From NCBI RefSeq assembly GCF_900129125.1, contig NZ_FQVJ01000018.1, positions 1 through 64,000 on the forward strand: a stretch of 64,000 nt of DNA, read 5' to 3'. Shown here one piece after another: positions 1-10,667 of the stretch. Origin of the DNA: Acidocella aminolytica 101 = DSM 11237 (GTDB lineage Bacteria > Pseudomonadota > Alphaproteobacteria > Acetobacterales > Acetobacteraceae). The number at the start of each line of letters is the position of its first letter. Positions within the stretch are counted from its first letter, which is position 1. Below the pieces are notes generated by a model. That model ran no database searches, was not told the DNA's origin, and saw only the letters and a program-made list of their open reading frames with translations. The translations under genes were made by a program, and so were the position numbers.

Positions 1-565
1 CCGGTCCGACACGACCGTGATGCGTCGAGCCTTGCCAAGCGTATCGCTGGCACATCTTACGCCATTCAGCCATTTCCGGGATTCCTTTTGCTCCAGCGGC
101 CGCCTGGCGTGGTGCAATTCATTTTGCTTGTCGCGGTTCCACAGGGCAAAATCAGCAAGCCCCCACAAGTTCACCGCTCATGGCATCAACCACCAGCACG
201 GGATGGAGCAGGACCCCACCCAGAAAGCCGCCACGGCCAACTGGGCCAAAGCCCGCCTGACGGACCTTCGGCCCGCCCAGCACAATCTCGCTGGTGTCTT
301 GGATGGCCAAAATATCGCGCCCCGCGACACGCCCTGCGGTTCTCTCCGCCGCAGCCGCACTCAAGGCGGCCACAGTCAATGCCGGATTACGCAAAAACCG
401 ACCAAAGCCTACCTCGCCTCGTCGCTGGCCGCATGGCAATTCCAGGATACAGGAACCCGGATGGGCAACCAGCGCCGCATGACACCAGGCCCCCTTTTTT
501 CCAGCCGAAAATCGCCGAACCCGCCAACTGAAAACCGCCTCACTTCAATGTCCCTGATGCCCATA
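1..565 (-). pseudogene. IS4-family transposase, frameshifted and cut by the window edge
   Basis: The minus strand from an ATG at 565 encodes an IS4/Tn5-type transposase in three pieces. The first has the N-terminal DNA-binding motif GFGDFRLEKRG. The second has ILAIQDTSEI, with the first catalytic Asp, then LHPVLVVDAMSGELVG. The third reads DFALWNRDKQ and RRITVVSDR and continues beyond base 1. The first break lies at or just after the C5T6 run at 490-500. The second is at the C5 run at 160-164, where removing one base restores GLADFALW. With two frameshifts in well-conserved regions it cannot make a full transposase unless these are sequencing errors. It sits beside a truncated phosphoribosyltransferase, as expected for an old insertion. 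The outer inverted repeat is not recognisable by eye. Family assignment rests on recalled IS4 motifs. Confidence 0.8.
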
Positions 566-635
566 CAAACATCCCGAGCAAATCAGCGGTCAGTGAATCA
601 GCTCTTCAACGCTAACTCAATACGCTCAGAGATGT

Positions 636-1046
636 GTGCATTGGATCGCGGCCACGCTGGGGATTCTGCTGGCCATTGAGGTGACGCGCGCCCTGGGGCT
701 GGACAGTTATGTGGTTCTGCAGAAATCGCCGAAATTGTATCTGTGCGATGCGCTGGCGCAGGAGATCAGTTCCATTACCCCAGCCGAAGCGCAAAAACTG
801 TTGCTGGACCGGCGGGCATTGCCGCTGCTCGCGGGTAATCGCATTTTGCTGGTGGATGATGTGGTGGTCAGCGGTGGCAGCCTCAACGGGGCTTTGGCGC
901 TGCTGCGTAAGGCGGAGGCGGAGATTGTGGGTGTCAGCACGGTACTGACCGGGGCGCATGAATGGAAAACAAAGCTGGGGCGTGATGTGGCTTTGGTGCT
1001 TGGGTTGGCTCATATTCCACAATTCCGTCCGGTGGATGGCGTTTGA
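636..1046 (+). pseudogene. Phosphoribosyltransferase, N-terminus missing
   Basis: The frame reads HWIAATLGILLAIEV, YVVLQKSPKLYL, ISSIT and then the PRPP-binding loop ILLVDDVVVSGGSL, and ends with a stop at 1044-1046. This matches the middle and C-terminal part of a type I phosphoribosyltransferase related to adenine/xanthine phosphoribosyltransferases, which transfer ribose-5-phosphate from PRPP to a base. Complete members are usually near 200 residues; only about 136 remain. Homology stops abruptly near 636-645, just outside the transposase, so the insertion probably removed the start. The GTG at 636 is only the first possible start codon and has no clear ribosome-binding site. The exact substrate cannot be read from the fragment. 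Confidence 0.7.
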
Positions 1047-1070
1047 CGGCCGATTCCCGACACCTAATGA

Positions 1071-2456
1071 TCAGCTTTTGGCCGTGCTGCCGCGCAGTCT
1101 GATCTCCGGTGAAAGGGCCATGATTAAAAGCCCGGCTAGTGTTAGAAGCAGGCAGAACCCAAAGCCGAAGCGGTAACCTGAGATGACCGTATGCCCACTG
1201 CCATTCAGGGCGGCGCCCGCCAGCGTCGCGCCAAAGGCACCGCCCATGGCGCGCAACAGCAGCAACATGCCGGTGGCGATTCCCAGTTCCTGGGGTTGCG
1301 CCAGGCTTTGCGCGGCAATCAGCGTGGTTGGGTTGAGGATACCAAGCCCGAATCCGAGCAAAGCGGAGACCGGCACCGGGCTCCAGAGCGGTAAGACGGC
1401 CATGACAAGAAAGCTGGAGCTGGAAAGAATTAGCCCACCGATGAGAACGGGCCGTACCCAGCCGGTCCGCCTGGTGGTTTGCCCAGCCGCATACGCGCCC
1501 AATGCCCCGCTAAGCAAATAAGGCACTAGATGCACACCGGCGCTGGCAGGCGATTCGTGGAAAAATCGCTGCAGTAGCAAAGGCAGCATGAAGATGGAGG
1601 CGAACATGGCCGCGGTATTCAGCCACGCCACGGCGATGATGGTACGCAGTCGCTTGAGCAACCCGCCCGGCAGCAAGGGGGCGGCGGTCAGGCGTTGTTG
1701 TGTGCGGAACAGCCAGAATCCGCCCAAGGCCAGAAGCACCAAGGAGGCTTCTGGCCAGGAGAGCCAGGGCACATTCACTCCGCCCAGGCTTAGCGCGACC
1801 AGCATCATCAGGCTGCTGCCCATCAGTAGCAGGGCGCCGGTGAGGTCCAGCTTGCCGCGTTGCCCGGCAATGGGCAGGCCGCGCAGGCCGCGCAGGCATA
1901 GAACCAAAGCCGCCGCGCCCAGCGGCAGATTCGCCCAGAAAATAACGCGCCAGGAGTAATGCTGCGCCAGATAGCCGCCCACTACCGGCCCGGCGCCGGA
2001 GGCCAGGGCCCACATCGAGGCGAACCAAGCTTGGTAACGCCCGCGCTCGCGCGGCGGCACCACATCCGCCACGGCAGATTGCGAAACAGCCAAGAGCGCG
2101 CCGCCGCCCAGCCCTTGCAGGGCCCGCCCCAGCAGCAGCACCCCCACGCTCTGTGCCATGGCGCAGACAATGCTGGCCAGCAAAAACCCCAGCAGGCAAG
2201 GCACCAGCACCTTGACCCGCCCAAACTGGTCCGAAAGTTTGCCATAAATTGGCGTTGTGGCCGTTGAGGCGAGGAGATAGGCGGAAACCACCCAGGAAAG
2301 ATGGGCCGCCCCATGTAGCGTTTCCGCCATTTGCGGAATCGCGGGTAGAACCACGGTCTGGTCTATGGCAGCCAGTAGAACGCATAACAGCACGCCATGC
2401 ACCACCCTCAACCGCTCGGCATGGCTATAGCCGGATGCGGCGGCTTCCCCTTCCAT
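1071..2456 (-). CDS. MFS drug-efflux transporter (DHA2-like)
   Basis: The 461-residue polytopic protein would export drugs or other small molecules in exchange for protons across the inner membrane. Visible signatures are DQTVVLPAIP in the first helix, motif A as GKLSDQFGRVKVL after helix 2, and the antiporter motif C as GAGPVVGG in helix 5. Hydrophobic stretches run through the whole chain, and the length suits the 12-14-helix DHA2/EmrB-QacA group. The start is the ATG at 2456, preceded on the minus strand by a purine-rich GGGACGAG. It converges on the phosphoribosyltransferase remnant (24 bp between stops) and diverges from the DUF2889 gene over a 112 bp gap. No regulator gene adjoins it, so the substrate is unknown. 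Confidence 0.85.
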   Translation of the reverse strand: MEGEAAASGYSHAERLRVVHGVLLCVLLAAIDQTVVLPAIPQMAETLHGAAHLSWVVSAYLLASTATTPIYGKLSDQFGRVKVLVPCLLGFLLASIVCAMAQSVGVLLLGRALQGLGGGALLAVSQSAVADVVPPRERGRYQAWFASMWALASGAGPVVGGYLAQHYSWRVIFWANLPLGAAALVLCLRGLRGLPIAGQRGKLDLTGALLLMGSSLMMLVALSLGGVNVPWLSWPEASLVLLALGGFWLFRTQQRLTAAPLLPGGLLKRLRTIIAVAWLNTAAMFASIFMLPLLLQRFFHESPASAGVHLVPYLLSGALGAYAAGQTTRRTGWVRPVLIGGLILSSSSFLVMAVLPLWSPVPVSALLGFGLGILNPTTLIAAQSLAQPQELGIATGMLLLLRAMGGAFGATLAGAALNGSGHTVISGYRFGFGFCLLLTLAGLLIMALSPEIRLRGSTAKS

Positions 2457-2534
2457 GGATGCTCGTCCCTTTCAGCAATTGTGCTGATCCTTTTGACTAT
2501 GGCAGTTACAGCCTGCAAGAGGCACCACATATGC

Positions 2535-2547
2535 CCTGCATTGCAGG
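2535..2547. promoter_or_regulatory. Palindrome CCTGCA-T-TGCAGG upstream of the DUF2889 gene
   Basis: A perfect 6-bp inverted repeat with a single central T lies 21 bp before the ATG of the DUF2889 gene, in the 112 bp divergent region shared with the efflux gene. It contains CTGC-N3-GCAG, which resembles the recognition pattern I recall for PhaR, the polyhydroxybutyrate-responsive repressor of alphaproteobacteria. That link is inference. The site lies where a repressor would block early transcription or ribosome loading. Confidence 0.35.
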
Positions 2548-2568
2548 TTAGAAGATAAGGACGAACAG

Positions 2569-3138
2569 ATGCCGCTTTCCGCCGCCGGGTCTCGCCGGCT
2601 TGTTCATATGCGTGACGTTCAACTGCGCGGTTATGTGCGTGACGACGGGCAAATCGAAATCGAAGCGCGGATGACCGACGTAAAGAGCTATAGTATGGGC
2701 AATTTGGACCGTACCATGATCGCGGCCGGAGAGCCGCTGCACGATATGTGGATTCGGATGACCCTGACTCCCGCCGACTTGGAGATTACCGCCTGCGAGG
2801 CGCGTATGGATGCCACACCCTATAATATGTGCCCGCAGACGGCTCCCAAAATGGAACGTCTTGTGGGATTAAAAGTCGGCAAAGGATTTCTTCGCGCTGC
2901 CGGGCAGCGTGTTGGTGGGACGGAAGGCTGCACCCATTTGCGGGAATTGCTGCAACCCATGGCCACAACGGCCTATCAGACGCAATATAGCCTTAAAAAT
3001 CATGCGCTTGATGGCCAACCCCGCAAGGACAATCATGGCTTGGCACCAGGGCTTCTGAATAGCTGCCACTCTTACGCCGAGACCAGCCCTGTTGTGGCCC
3101 GGTTGACGGCGGAGGAAGAAAACTTTGTATCAAACTGA
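2569..3138 (+). CDS. DUF2889 family protein
   Basis: The 189-residue protein has the DUF2889 pattern: RLVHMRDVQLRGYVRDDGQ near the start, a D-x-K-x-Y segment, EPLHDMWIRMTLTPAD in the middle, then PYNMCP and a closing GCTHLRELL followed by a helix rich in T, A and Q. There is no signal peptide or membrane segment, so it is probably cytoplasmic. The biochemical role of DUF2889 is not known to me. The ATG at 2569 has AAGGA eight bases upstream. A palindrome lies just before the gene and a strong hairpin begins at its stop codon. It is the last gene before the ATP synthase operon but is separated from it by about 140 bp. Confidence 0.8.
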   Translation: MPLSAAGSRRLVHMRDVQLRGYVRDDGQIEIEARMTDVKSYSMGNLDRTMIAAGEPLHDMWIRMTLTPADLEITACEARMDATPYNMCPQTAPKMERLVGLKVGKGFLRAAGQRVGGTEGCTHLRELLQPMATTAYQTQYSLKNHALDGQPRKDNHGLAPGLLNSCHSYAETSPVVARLTAEEENFVSN

Positions 3139-3161
3139 CACAAGCTGCGGCAGCTTTGTCA
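3136..3161. terminator. Strong stem-loop between the DUF2889 gene and atpH
   Basis: The stem AAGCTGC / GCAGCTT closes around a single G and is extended outwards by TGACA/TGTCA with one bulged base. It begins at the stop codon of the DUF2889 gene. It has no run of Ts, so it may be a weak terminator, an RNA-stabilising hairpin or, as DNA, another TGC/GCA dyad ahead of the atp operon. Confidence 0.4.
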
Positions 3162-3279
3162 CGATTGGCGGCGAAGCCAACTTATGGCCTTGCTGCGGCG
3201 GAAACCCTATGTTACTGCCCCGCCGAGCCTCGCAAGAGGCAATATATTTCAGAGCACGGCAACGAAGGCGGGATAAACT

Positions 3280-3843
3280 TTGGTCGATATAACGGACAAG
3301 GGAGTCAATGGCCTCGCCGCGCGCTACGCTGCGGCGCTTTATGCACTGGCCGCTGAGCGGGGTACGCTGGACGAGACCGTTGAGCAGATGGAGGCGTTGG
3401 TACGCCTGATCAAGGACAGCCCGGCTGTTGCAGGGTTGCTGTCCAATCCGCTGACTGACACCTCAAAGGTTGGCCCTGCGCTTGACCAGGCCTTGACGTC
3501 CCAGGGCGTTGCCGAGCTGGTTCGTCATTTTGTGGGAGTGGTTGCGGCCAATCGCCGCCTGCCCAGTCTGCCGATGCTGGCGGAAGGGTTTCTGTCCTAT
3601 GCGGCCGCCAAGCGCGGCGTGGTGGTGGCCAGTGTGGTTTCCGCCCATTCGCTGTCGGATGTGCAGCGCAGCCAGCTTCATGCGCGGCTCGCTGAATCCG
3701 GCTATAGTAATGTCAAACTTGTCGAGAAGGTGGACCCGTCCCTGCTGGGCGGCCTCAAACTTCAAATTGGCGACAAGCTTTATGATACAAGTCTTACGTC
3801 TCGCCTTAACCGGCTGAATTATTCTCTCAAGGGAGCTGCCTGA
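3280..3843 (+). CDS. atpH: ATP synthase F1 subunit delta
   Basis: AtpH is the stator subunit that ties the top of the F1 head to the peripheral stalk of ATP synthase on the cytoplasmic side of the inner membrane. The 187-residue sequence begins [14 protein letters not shown] and ends with the delta/OSCP C-terminal signature, seen as [20 protein letters not shown] and [12 protein letters not shown]. The only usable start before the conserved RYAAALY block is a TTG at 3280, with a GGCGGG ribosome-binding site about eight bases upstream. An ATG near 3308 is out of frame. It is the first of five genes; the stop is one base before the atpA start. The F0 genes are absent, as in other alphaproteobacteria that split the two operons. 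Confidence 0.93.
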   Translation: MVDITDKGVNGLAARYAAALYALAAERGTLDETVEQMEALVRLIKDSPAVAGLLSNPLTDTSKVGPALDQALTSQGVAELVRHFVGVVAANRRLPSLPMLAEGFLSYAAAKRGVVVASVVSAHSLSDVQRSQLHARLAESGYSNVKLVEKVDPSLLGGLKLQIGDKLYDTSLTSRLNRLNYSLKGAA

Positions 3844-3844
3844 T

Positions 3845-5377
3845 ATGGAGATCCGTCCCGCCGAAATCTCTGAGATTCTGAAGCGTCAGATCGCGGATTT
3901 CGACACTGAAGCCAATGTGGCCGAAACCGGCCAGGTCCTCTCCGTCGGGGACGGCATTGCGCGCGTGTTCGGTCTTGCCAATGTTCAGGCTGGTGAGCTG
4001 GTGAGCTTCCCCAATGCTGGGCTCAAGGGCATGGCGCTGAACCTCGAGACAGACAATGTTGGCGTCGTGATCTTCGGCGACGACAAAGGGGTGCGCGAGG
4101 GTGACGTTGTTACCCGCACCGGCGAGATCGTCGACGTGCCAGTAGGCAAGGGTTTGCTGGGCCGAGTGGTTGACGCGCTGGGCAACCCGATCGACGGTAA
4201 GGGGCCGGTGATGTATGCCGAGCGCCGCCTAGTTGAAACCAAGGCGCCGGGCATCATTCCCCGCAAATCCGTGCATGAGCCGATGCAGACCGGCATCAAG
4301 GCGATTGACGTGCTGGTACCCGTCGGGCGCGGCCAGCGCGAGTTGATCATCGGTGACCGCCAGACCGGCAAGACCGCGCTGATCGTCGACACCATCATCA
4401 ACCAGAAGGCGGTTAACGCCACGGGGGATGAGAGCAAGAAGCTTTACTGCATCTATGTCGCTGTCGGGCAGAAGCGCTCCACCGTGGCGCAGTTGGTGCG
4501 TACGCTCGAAGAATACGGCGTGATGGAATACTCCATCGTCGTTGCCGCTACCGCGTCGGACCCGGCGCCCATGCAGTATCTGGCCCCTTACACCGGCTGC
4601 ACCATGGGCGAGTATTTCCGCGATAACGGCATGCACGCCCTGATCGGCTATGACGATCTTTCCAAGCAGGCAGTGGCTTACCGTCAGATGTCCCTGCTGC
4701 TGCGCCGCCCGCCGGGACGTGAAGCTTATCCTGGTGACGTGTTCTACCTGCACTCCCGTTTGCTGGAGCGGGCGGCTAAGATGTCCGACGAAAGGGGCGC
4801 TGGTTCACTGACCGCTCTGCCGGTGATTGAGACCCAGGCTGGTGACGTCGCCGCTTATATTCCGACCAACGTGATCTCTATTACTGATGGTCAGATCTTC
4901 CTGGAGACGGAGCTGTTCTTCAAGGGAATCCGTCCCGCCATTAACGTGGGTCTCTCCGTGTCCCGCGTTGGCTCTGCCGCGCAGATCAAGGCGATGAAGC
5001 AGGTGGCTGGCAAGATTAAGCTGGACCTCGCGCAGTACCGCGAAATGGCGGCCTTCGCGCAGTTCTCGTCCGATCTCGATCCCGCGACCCAGAAGCTTCT
5101 GGCCCGTGGCGCGCGCTTGACCGAGCTGCTGAAGCAGCCGCAGTTCAAACCGCTCTCCGTGTCTGAGCAGGTTGTGTCCGTGTTTGCCGGTACGCGCGGC
5201 TATCTGGACAGCATCCCGGTTGAGAAGGTTGGTAATTTCGAGACGATGCTGATCTCCGAGTTGAAGCAGAACGGCGCGGATATCATGAAGGCGATCGAGA
5301 CCGATCAGCAGATTAAGCCGGAGACCGAGAAGGCGCTCATCGCGTTTATCGAGAACTTGCTGCGGACCTTCGGGTAA
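3845..5377 (+). CDS. atpA: ATP synthase F1 subunit alpha
   Basis: AtpA is the non-catalytic nucleotide-binding subunit of the F1 hexamer. The 510 residues are full length. They include the N-terminal beta-barrel ([11 protein letters not shown]), a Walker A loop GDRQTGKT near residues 170-177, the [28 protein letters not shown] segment around the nucleotide site, and the alpha signature [14 protein letters not shown]. The N-terminal helix [13 protein letters not shown] contacts the delta subunit. The gene starts one base after the atpH stop, so the two are probably translationally coupled. The next gene starts four bases after its stop. Nothing unusual is visible. Confidence 0.97.
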   Translation: MEIRPAEISEILKRQIADFDTEANVAETGQVLSVGDGIARVFGLANVQAGELVSFPNAGLKGMALNLETDNVGVVIFGDDKGVREGDVVTRTGEIVDVPVGKGLLGRVVDALGNPIDGKGPVMYAERRLVETKAPGIIPRKSVHEPMQTGIKAIDVLVPVGRGQRELIIGDRQTGKTALIVDTIINQKAVNATGDESKKLYCIYVAVGQKRSTVAQLVRTLEEYGVMEYSIVVAATASDPAPMQYLAPYTGCTMGEYFRDNGMHALIGYDDLSKQAVAYRQMSLLLRRPPGREAYPGDVFYLHSRLLERAAKMSDERGAGSLTALPVIETQAGDVAAYIPTNVISITDGQIFLETELFFKGIRPAINVGLSVSRVGSAAQIKAMKQVAGKIKLDLAQYREMAAFAQFSSDLDPATQKLLARGARLTELLKQPQFKPLSVSEQVVSVFAGTRGYLDSIPVEKVGNFETMLISELKQNGADIMKAIETDQQIKPETEKALIAFIENLLRTFG

Positions 5378-5381
5378 GCCC

Positions 5382-7698
<2,317 letters not shown>

Positions 7699-7701
7699 TC
7701 C

Positions 7702-8106
7702 ATGCCCGTGGCCCTGGAAATCGTCAGCCCGGAGCGGCTGCTTCTGTCCCGCGACGTCGATATGGTCGTCGTCCCAGGGACGGATGGCGATCTCGGCATT
7801 CTGCCGGGCCATGCCATGCTCGTGACCAGCCTGCGTGGCGGGCTGGTGGATATTTATGAAGGCAATAGAGTTACGGACCGGTTCTTCGTGACCGGCGGCT
7901 TTGCCGAAGTAACCGAGTCGCGTTGTTCTGTTCTGGCGGATGAGATCATCCGTCAGGCGGATATCGATGTGTCGGAGGCTCAGGCGAAACTGCTTGAGGC
8001 AAAAGCAGCCTTCGATGCGGCGGATGTGCATGATGCGGATGCTTATCGTGAAGCGTCTGACAAACTGATCTCTGCGCAGGCGATGGTGGATAGCGCCACC
8101 GTCTGA
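7702..8106 (+). CDS. atpC: ATP synthase F1 subunit epsilon
   Basis: AtpC is the central-stalk subunit that joins gamma to the c-ring and can inhibit ATP hydrolysis. The 134-residue protein has the N-terminal beta-sandwich (LEIVSPERLLLSRDVDMVVVPGTDGDLGILPGHAML) and a C-terminal alpha-helical hairpin (SEAQAKLLEAKAAFDAADVHDADAYREASDKL). It is the last gene of the operon and is followed within 30 bp by a strong intrinsic terminator, which defines the 3' end of the atpHAGDC transcript. Confidence 0.95.
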   Translation: MPVALEIVSPERLLLSRDVDMVVVPGTDGDLGILPGHAMLVTSLRGGLVDIYEGNRVTDRFFVTGGFAEVTESRCSVLADEIIRQADIDVSEAQAKLLEAKAAFDAADVHDADAYREASDKLISAQAMVDSATV

Positions 8107-8134
8107 AAAAAGTTGGCTCCCAAGAAACTGGGTT

Positions 8135-8166
8135 GGGCGCCTCCTTATCGGGAGGCGCCCTTTTTT
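8135..8166 (+). terminator. Intrinsic terminator of the atpHAGDC operon
   Basis: A perfect 10-bp GC-rich stem, GGGCGCCTCC / GGAGGCGCCC, with the loop TTATCG, is followed directly by six Ts. It lies 28 bp after the atpC stop and overlaps the last bases of the convergent TSUP gene. Confidence 0.92.
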
Positions 8167-8962
8167 ATTTGATCAACATCCTGAAACCGACGATCACAAG
8201 GATCAGTCCCAGACATGTTTTCAGAAACAGCTCCGGTGCGCGGCGGGCGGCGAGGCTGCCGACGATGATGCCGGGAATGGACCCGATGAGCAGCTCTCCA
8301 AGCAAGGAGAAATCCGTATTGCCCAGGAACCAGTGCCCCCCCCCTGCCAGCAGTGTCAGTGGCACGGCATGCGCGATATCGGAACCAACGATCCGTACCA
8401 TCGGCAGACGCGGGTAGAGAATAATGAGCGCAATCGTACCCAATGCGCCTGCTCCAACGGATGACAGCGTCACAAGCAGGCCCAAGACAAACCCGGTCAG
8501 AACGGTCAGGCGAAAAGAGTGGCGCTCGCCGAAATCTGGATAACGGTGGGAGATAGTTTTTAAGATCTGATCCTTGAGCAGCAGGGAGATAGCGCTGATC
8601 AGCAGCGCGATACCAAGGGTCAAGGAGATTGTATCGGTTACGATTTTGCTGGCGGCGCCAAAATAGGCAATTCCGGCCATGCTGAGGAGTGTCGCCGGGA
8701 TGGACCCCATGGCCAGTCGGGCAACGATCTTCCAATCTACGGTTTTGCCGCTGCTATGGATGGCGGTGCCCACTGTTTTGGTGGCGGCGGCGAATAATAG
8801 GTCCGTGCCGACAGCGGTGCTGGGGTGGAAGCCAAACAGCAGCACCAGGAGCGGTGTCATCAGGGAGCCCCCGCCCACACCTGTCAGCCCAACCAGAAGC
8901 CCCACCAGGGCGCCGGAGATGATATAGGCGGGTTCAAACCCCAAATTTCCTATTGAAAACAT
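8165..8962 (-). CDS. TSUP (TauE/SafE) family membrane exporter
   Basis: The 265-residue integral membrane protein has about eight hydrophobic segments. It carries the family's paired glycine motifs: GLTGVGGGSLMTPLLVLLFG followed by GTDLLFAAATKTVG in the first half, and TLSSVGAGALGTIALI followed by GSDIAHAVPLTLLAG in the second. This inverted repeat is typical of TSUP transporters, which export sulfite, sulfonates or other sulfur and organic anions; the substrate is not evident here. A run of nine Gs on the coding strand (8336-8344) encodes the conserved AGGGHW. The gene stands alone, converging on the atp terminator. Confidence 0.85.
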   Translation of the reverse strand: MFSIGNLGFEPAYIISGALVGLLVGLTGVGGGSLMTPLLVLLFGFHPSTAVGTDLLFAAATKTVGTAIHSSGKTVDWKIVARLAMGSIPATLLSMAGIAYFGAASKIVTDTISLTLGIALLISAISLLLKDQILKTISHRYPDFGERHSFRLTVLTGFVLGLLVTLSSVGAGALGTIALIILYPRLPMVRIVGSDIAHAVPLTLLAGGGHWFLGNTDFSLLGELLIGSIPGIIVGSLAARRAPELFLKTCLGLILVIVGFRMLIK

Positions 8963-9070
8963 AGGTTATATTCACATAACCCCAATCATCAGGCAATGAA
9001 ATTTATGAGGCAAGAAAATTTATTCTAAGCCGGTGTGCCTGGCCATCAACGCGGCAAAAGTTCAATCTAC

Positions 9071-9973
9071 TCAAGCGCGTGGATGTGCCCTGCGCCAGAC
9101 ATCCATAAGCTGGCTGGTTTCGACGTCGGTATAACGCTGGGTAGTAGAAAGGCTGGCATGGCCTAGCAGTTCTTGAATAGAGCGCAGATCCGCGCCGCCT
9201 GCTAGCAAATGCGTGGCAAAGCTGTGGCGCAGCGCGTGGGGGGTAGCGTGTTCCGGCAGGCCACTTTGACGGCGGAAATCGCGGAGATGTTTCTGTACGA
9301 CGCTGGCATTCAAGCGGCCGCCGCGTACACCGGTGAACAGCGGCTTCTCGCGCCCGGGATTCGGATGCAGTTTCAACCAGGCGGAGATGGCGGCGCGTAC
9401 GGCGGGCAAAAGCGGCACGATCCGCTGCTTATTTCCTTTTCCGGTCACACGCAGGGCATCGTCCGCAGCGGGGATATGCCCGACATTCAACGCCAGTGCC
9501 TCGGCGATTCGCAGGCCGGCGCCATAGAGCAGCGCCATCAGAGCCGTGTCACGAGCTTGCTCCAAGGCGGTGTCGGTCGCCTCGCCAATATCGTGCGTGA
9601 CGGTCAGCGCGTCATTAGGCGTGAGGGCCTTGGGGAGGGGGCGTTTGGGGCGCGGGCGGGCGATTAGGGAAAGTTGTGTGCCATCAACACCATGGCGTTG
9701 GTGCAGGTAACGGAAAAACGTCCGCAGGGCAGAGAGTTTGCGCGCGCGGGTGGCGTTTATGTCGCCACCCGCGGCGGCGCGGGCTAGAAAAGCGCGGAAG
9801 TCAGCGGCGCGTAATGTCCCGAGTCTATTAACGCTGGGCGTTTCGCCGGTATGCTCGGCACAGAAAGAAAAAAAAGCCTGCACATCGCGGGCATAAGTCT
9901 CGACAGTCATTGCCCCGGCCCGGCGTTCAGCGCCGAGCCAGGAACAAAATTCAAGCAGCAGCGTGTCAGACAA
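9071..9973 (-). CDS. xerC: Tyrosine recombinase XerC
   Basis: XerC joins XerD at dif to resolve chromosome dimers at division. The 300-residue protein has an N-terminal SAM-like core-binding domain ([14 protein letters not shown]... [13 protein letters not shown]). The C-terminal catalytic domain holds the R-K-H-R-H-Y set: [52 protein letters not shown]. The start is a TTG at 9973, eight bases inside the end of tal, so translation is probably coupled to tal. No later start keeps the N-terminal domain. The specific XerC name is inferred from the family sequence and chromosomal setting; no mobile-element partner genes are present. Confidence 0.85.
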   Translation of the reverse strand: MSDTLLLEFCSWLGAERRAGAMTVETYARDVQAFFSFCAEHTGETPSVNRLGTLRAADFRAFLARAAAGGDINATRARKLSALRTFFRYLHQRHGVDGTQLSLIARPRPKRPLPKALTPNDALTVTHDIGEATDTALEQARDTALMALLYGAGLRIAEALALNVGHIPAADDALRVTGKGNKQRIVPLLPAVRAAISAWLKLHPNPGREKPLFTGVRGGRLNASVVQKHLRDFRRQSGLPEHATPHALRHSFATHLLAGGADLRSIQELLGHASLSTTQRYTDVETSQLMDVWRRAHPRA

Positions 9974-10622
9974 TGCTCTGGCCGGTCGAGGCCCAGTCCT
10001 TCAGGAAGGCGGACAGGCCCTTGTCGGTCAGCGGGTGGCCATAAAGCTGCTTAATGACGGAGGGCGGAATGGTGGCAACGTCCGCACCCATCTTCGCGGC
10101 CTCGATCAGATGGACTGGGTTGCGGATGGAGGCGACAAGCACCTCGGTCTTCAGGTTGGGATAGTTGTTATAGATCGTCACGATATCGGCGATCAGATCC
10201 ATGCCGTTCTGCCCGATATCATCCAGGCGGCCAACGAAGGGGGAGATGAAGGTGGCGCCGGCCTTGGCGGCCAGCAGCGCCTGAGCAGGGGAGAAGCAAA
10301 GGGTCACATTGACCATCGTGCCTTCCTGGGAGAGCGCGTAGCAGGCTTTCAGGCCATCCTGGGTCAGGGGCACTTTGATCGCCACGTTTGGGGCGATTTT
10401 CTTCAGCACTTCGGCCTCGTCCAGCATCTGCTTATATTCGGTGGCGGCAACCTCGGCGCTTACCGGGCCGGAGACGACCTCGCAGATCTCGGCAATCACG
10501 TCGAGGATCTTGCGGCCGGATTTGGCAATGAGGGAGGGGTTGGTGGTAACGCCGTCCAACAGGCCTGTGGTGGCGAGCTCCCGGATCTCGGAGATTTCAG
10601 CAGTATCGACAAAGAATTTCAT
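9966..10622 (-). CDS. tal: Transaldolase (small TalC/FSA-type)
   Basis: The enzyme interconverts sedoheptulose-7-phosphate plus glyceraldehyde-3-phosphate with erythrose-4-phosphate plus fructose-6-phosphate in the pentose phosphate pathway, or acts as a related fructose-6-phosphate aldolase. The 218-residue length is that of the single-domain subfamily. The Schiff-base lysine is K83 in NVAIKVPLT, and the family start [13 protein letters not shown] and [10 protein letters not shown] are clear. The ATG is at 10622. Its last eight bases overlap the TTG of xerC. It diverges from priA over 45 bp. Confidence 0.92.
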   Translation of the reverse strand: MKFFVDTAEISEIRELATTGLLDGVTTNPSLIAKSGRKILDVIAEICEVVSGPVSAEVAATEYKQMLDEAEVLKKIAPNVAIKVPLTQDGLKACYALSQEGTMVNVTLCFSPAQALLAAKAGATFISPFVGRLDDIGQNGMDLIADIVTIYNNYPNLKTEVLVASIRNPVHLIEAAKMGADVATIPPSVIKQLYGHPLTDKGLSAFLKDWASTGQSIV

Positions 10623-10667
10623 AGGTGGCTTTCCGGTGAACAGGGTCTTTGGTTAAGAGCATACAGC

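Noticed and set aside
17-679. Two overlapping right-reading open frames at the left edge
   Set aside because: They are antisense to the transposase remnant, and their translations have no recognisable family pattern.
9963-10667. Long N-terminal extension of priA
   Set aside because: This stretch is antisense to tal, has no PriA homology, and the real start ATG at 10668 gives the usual beginning.
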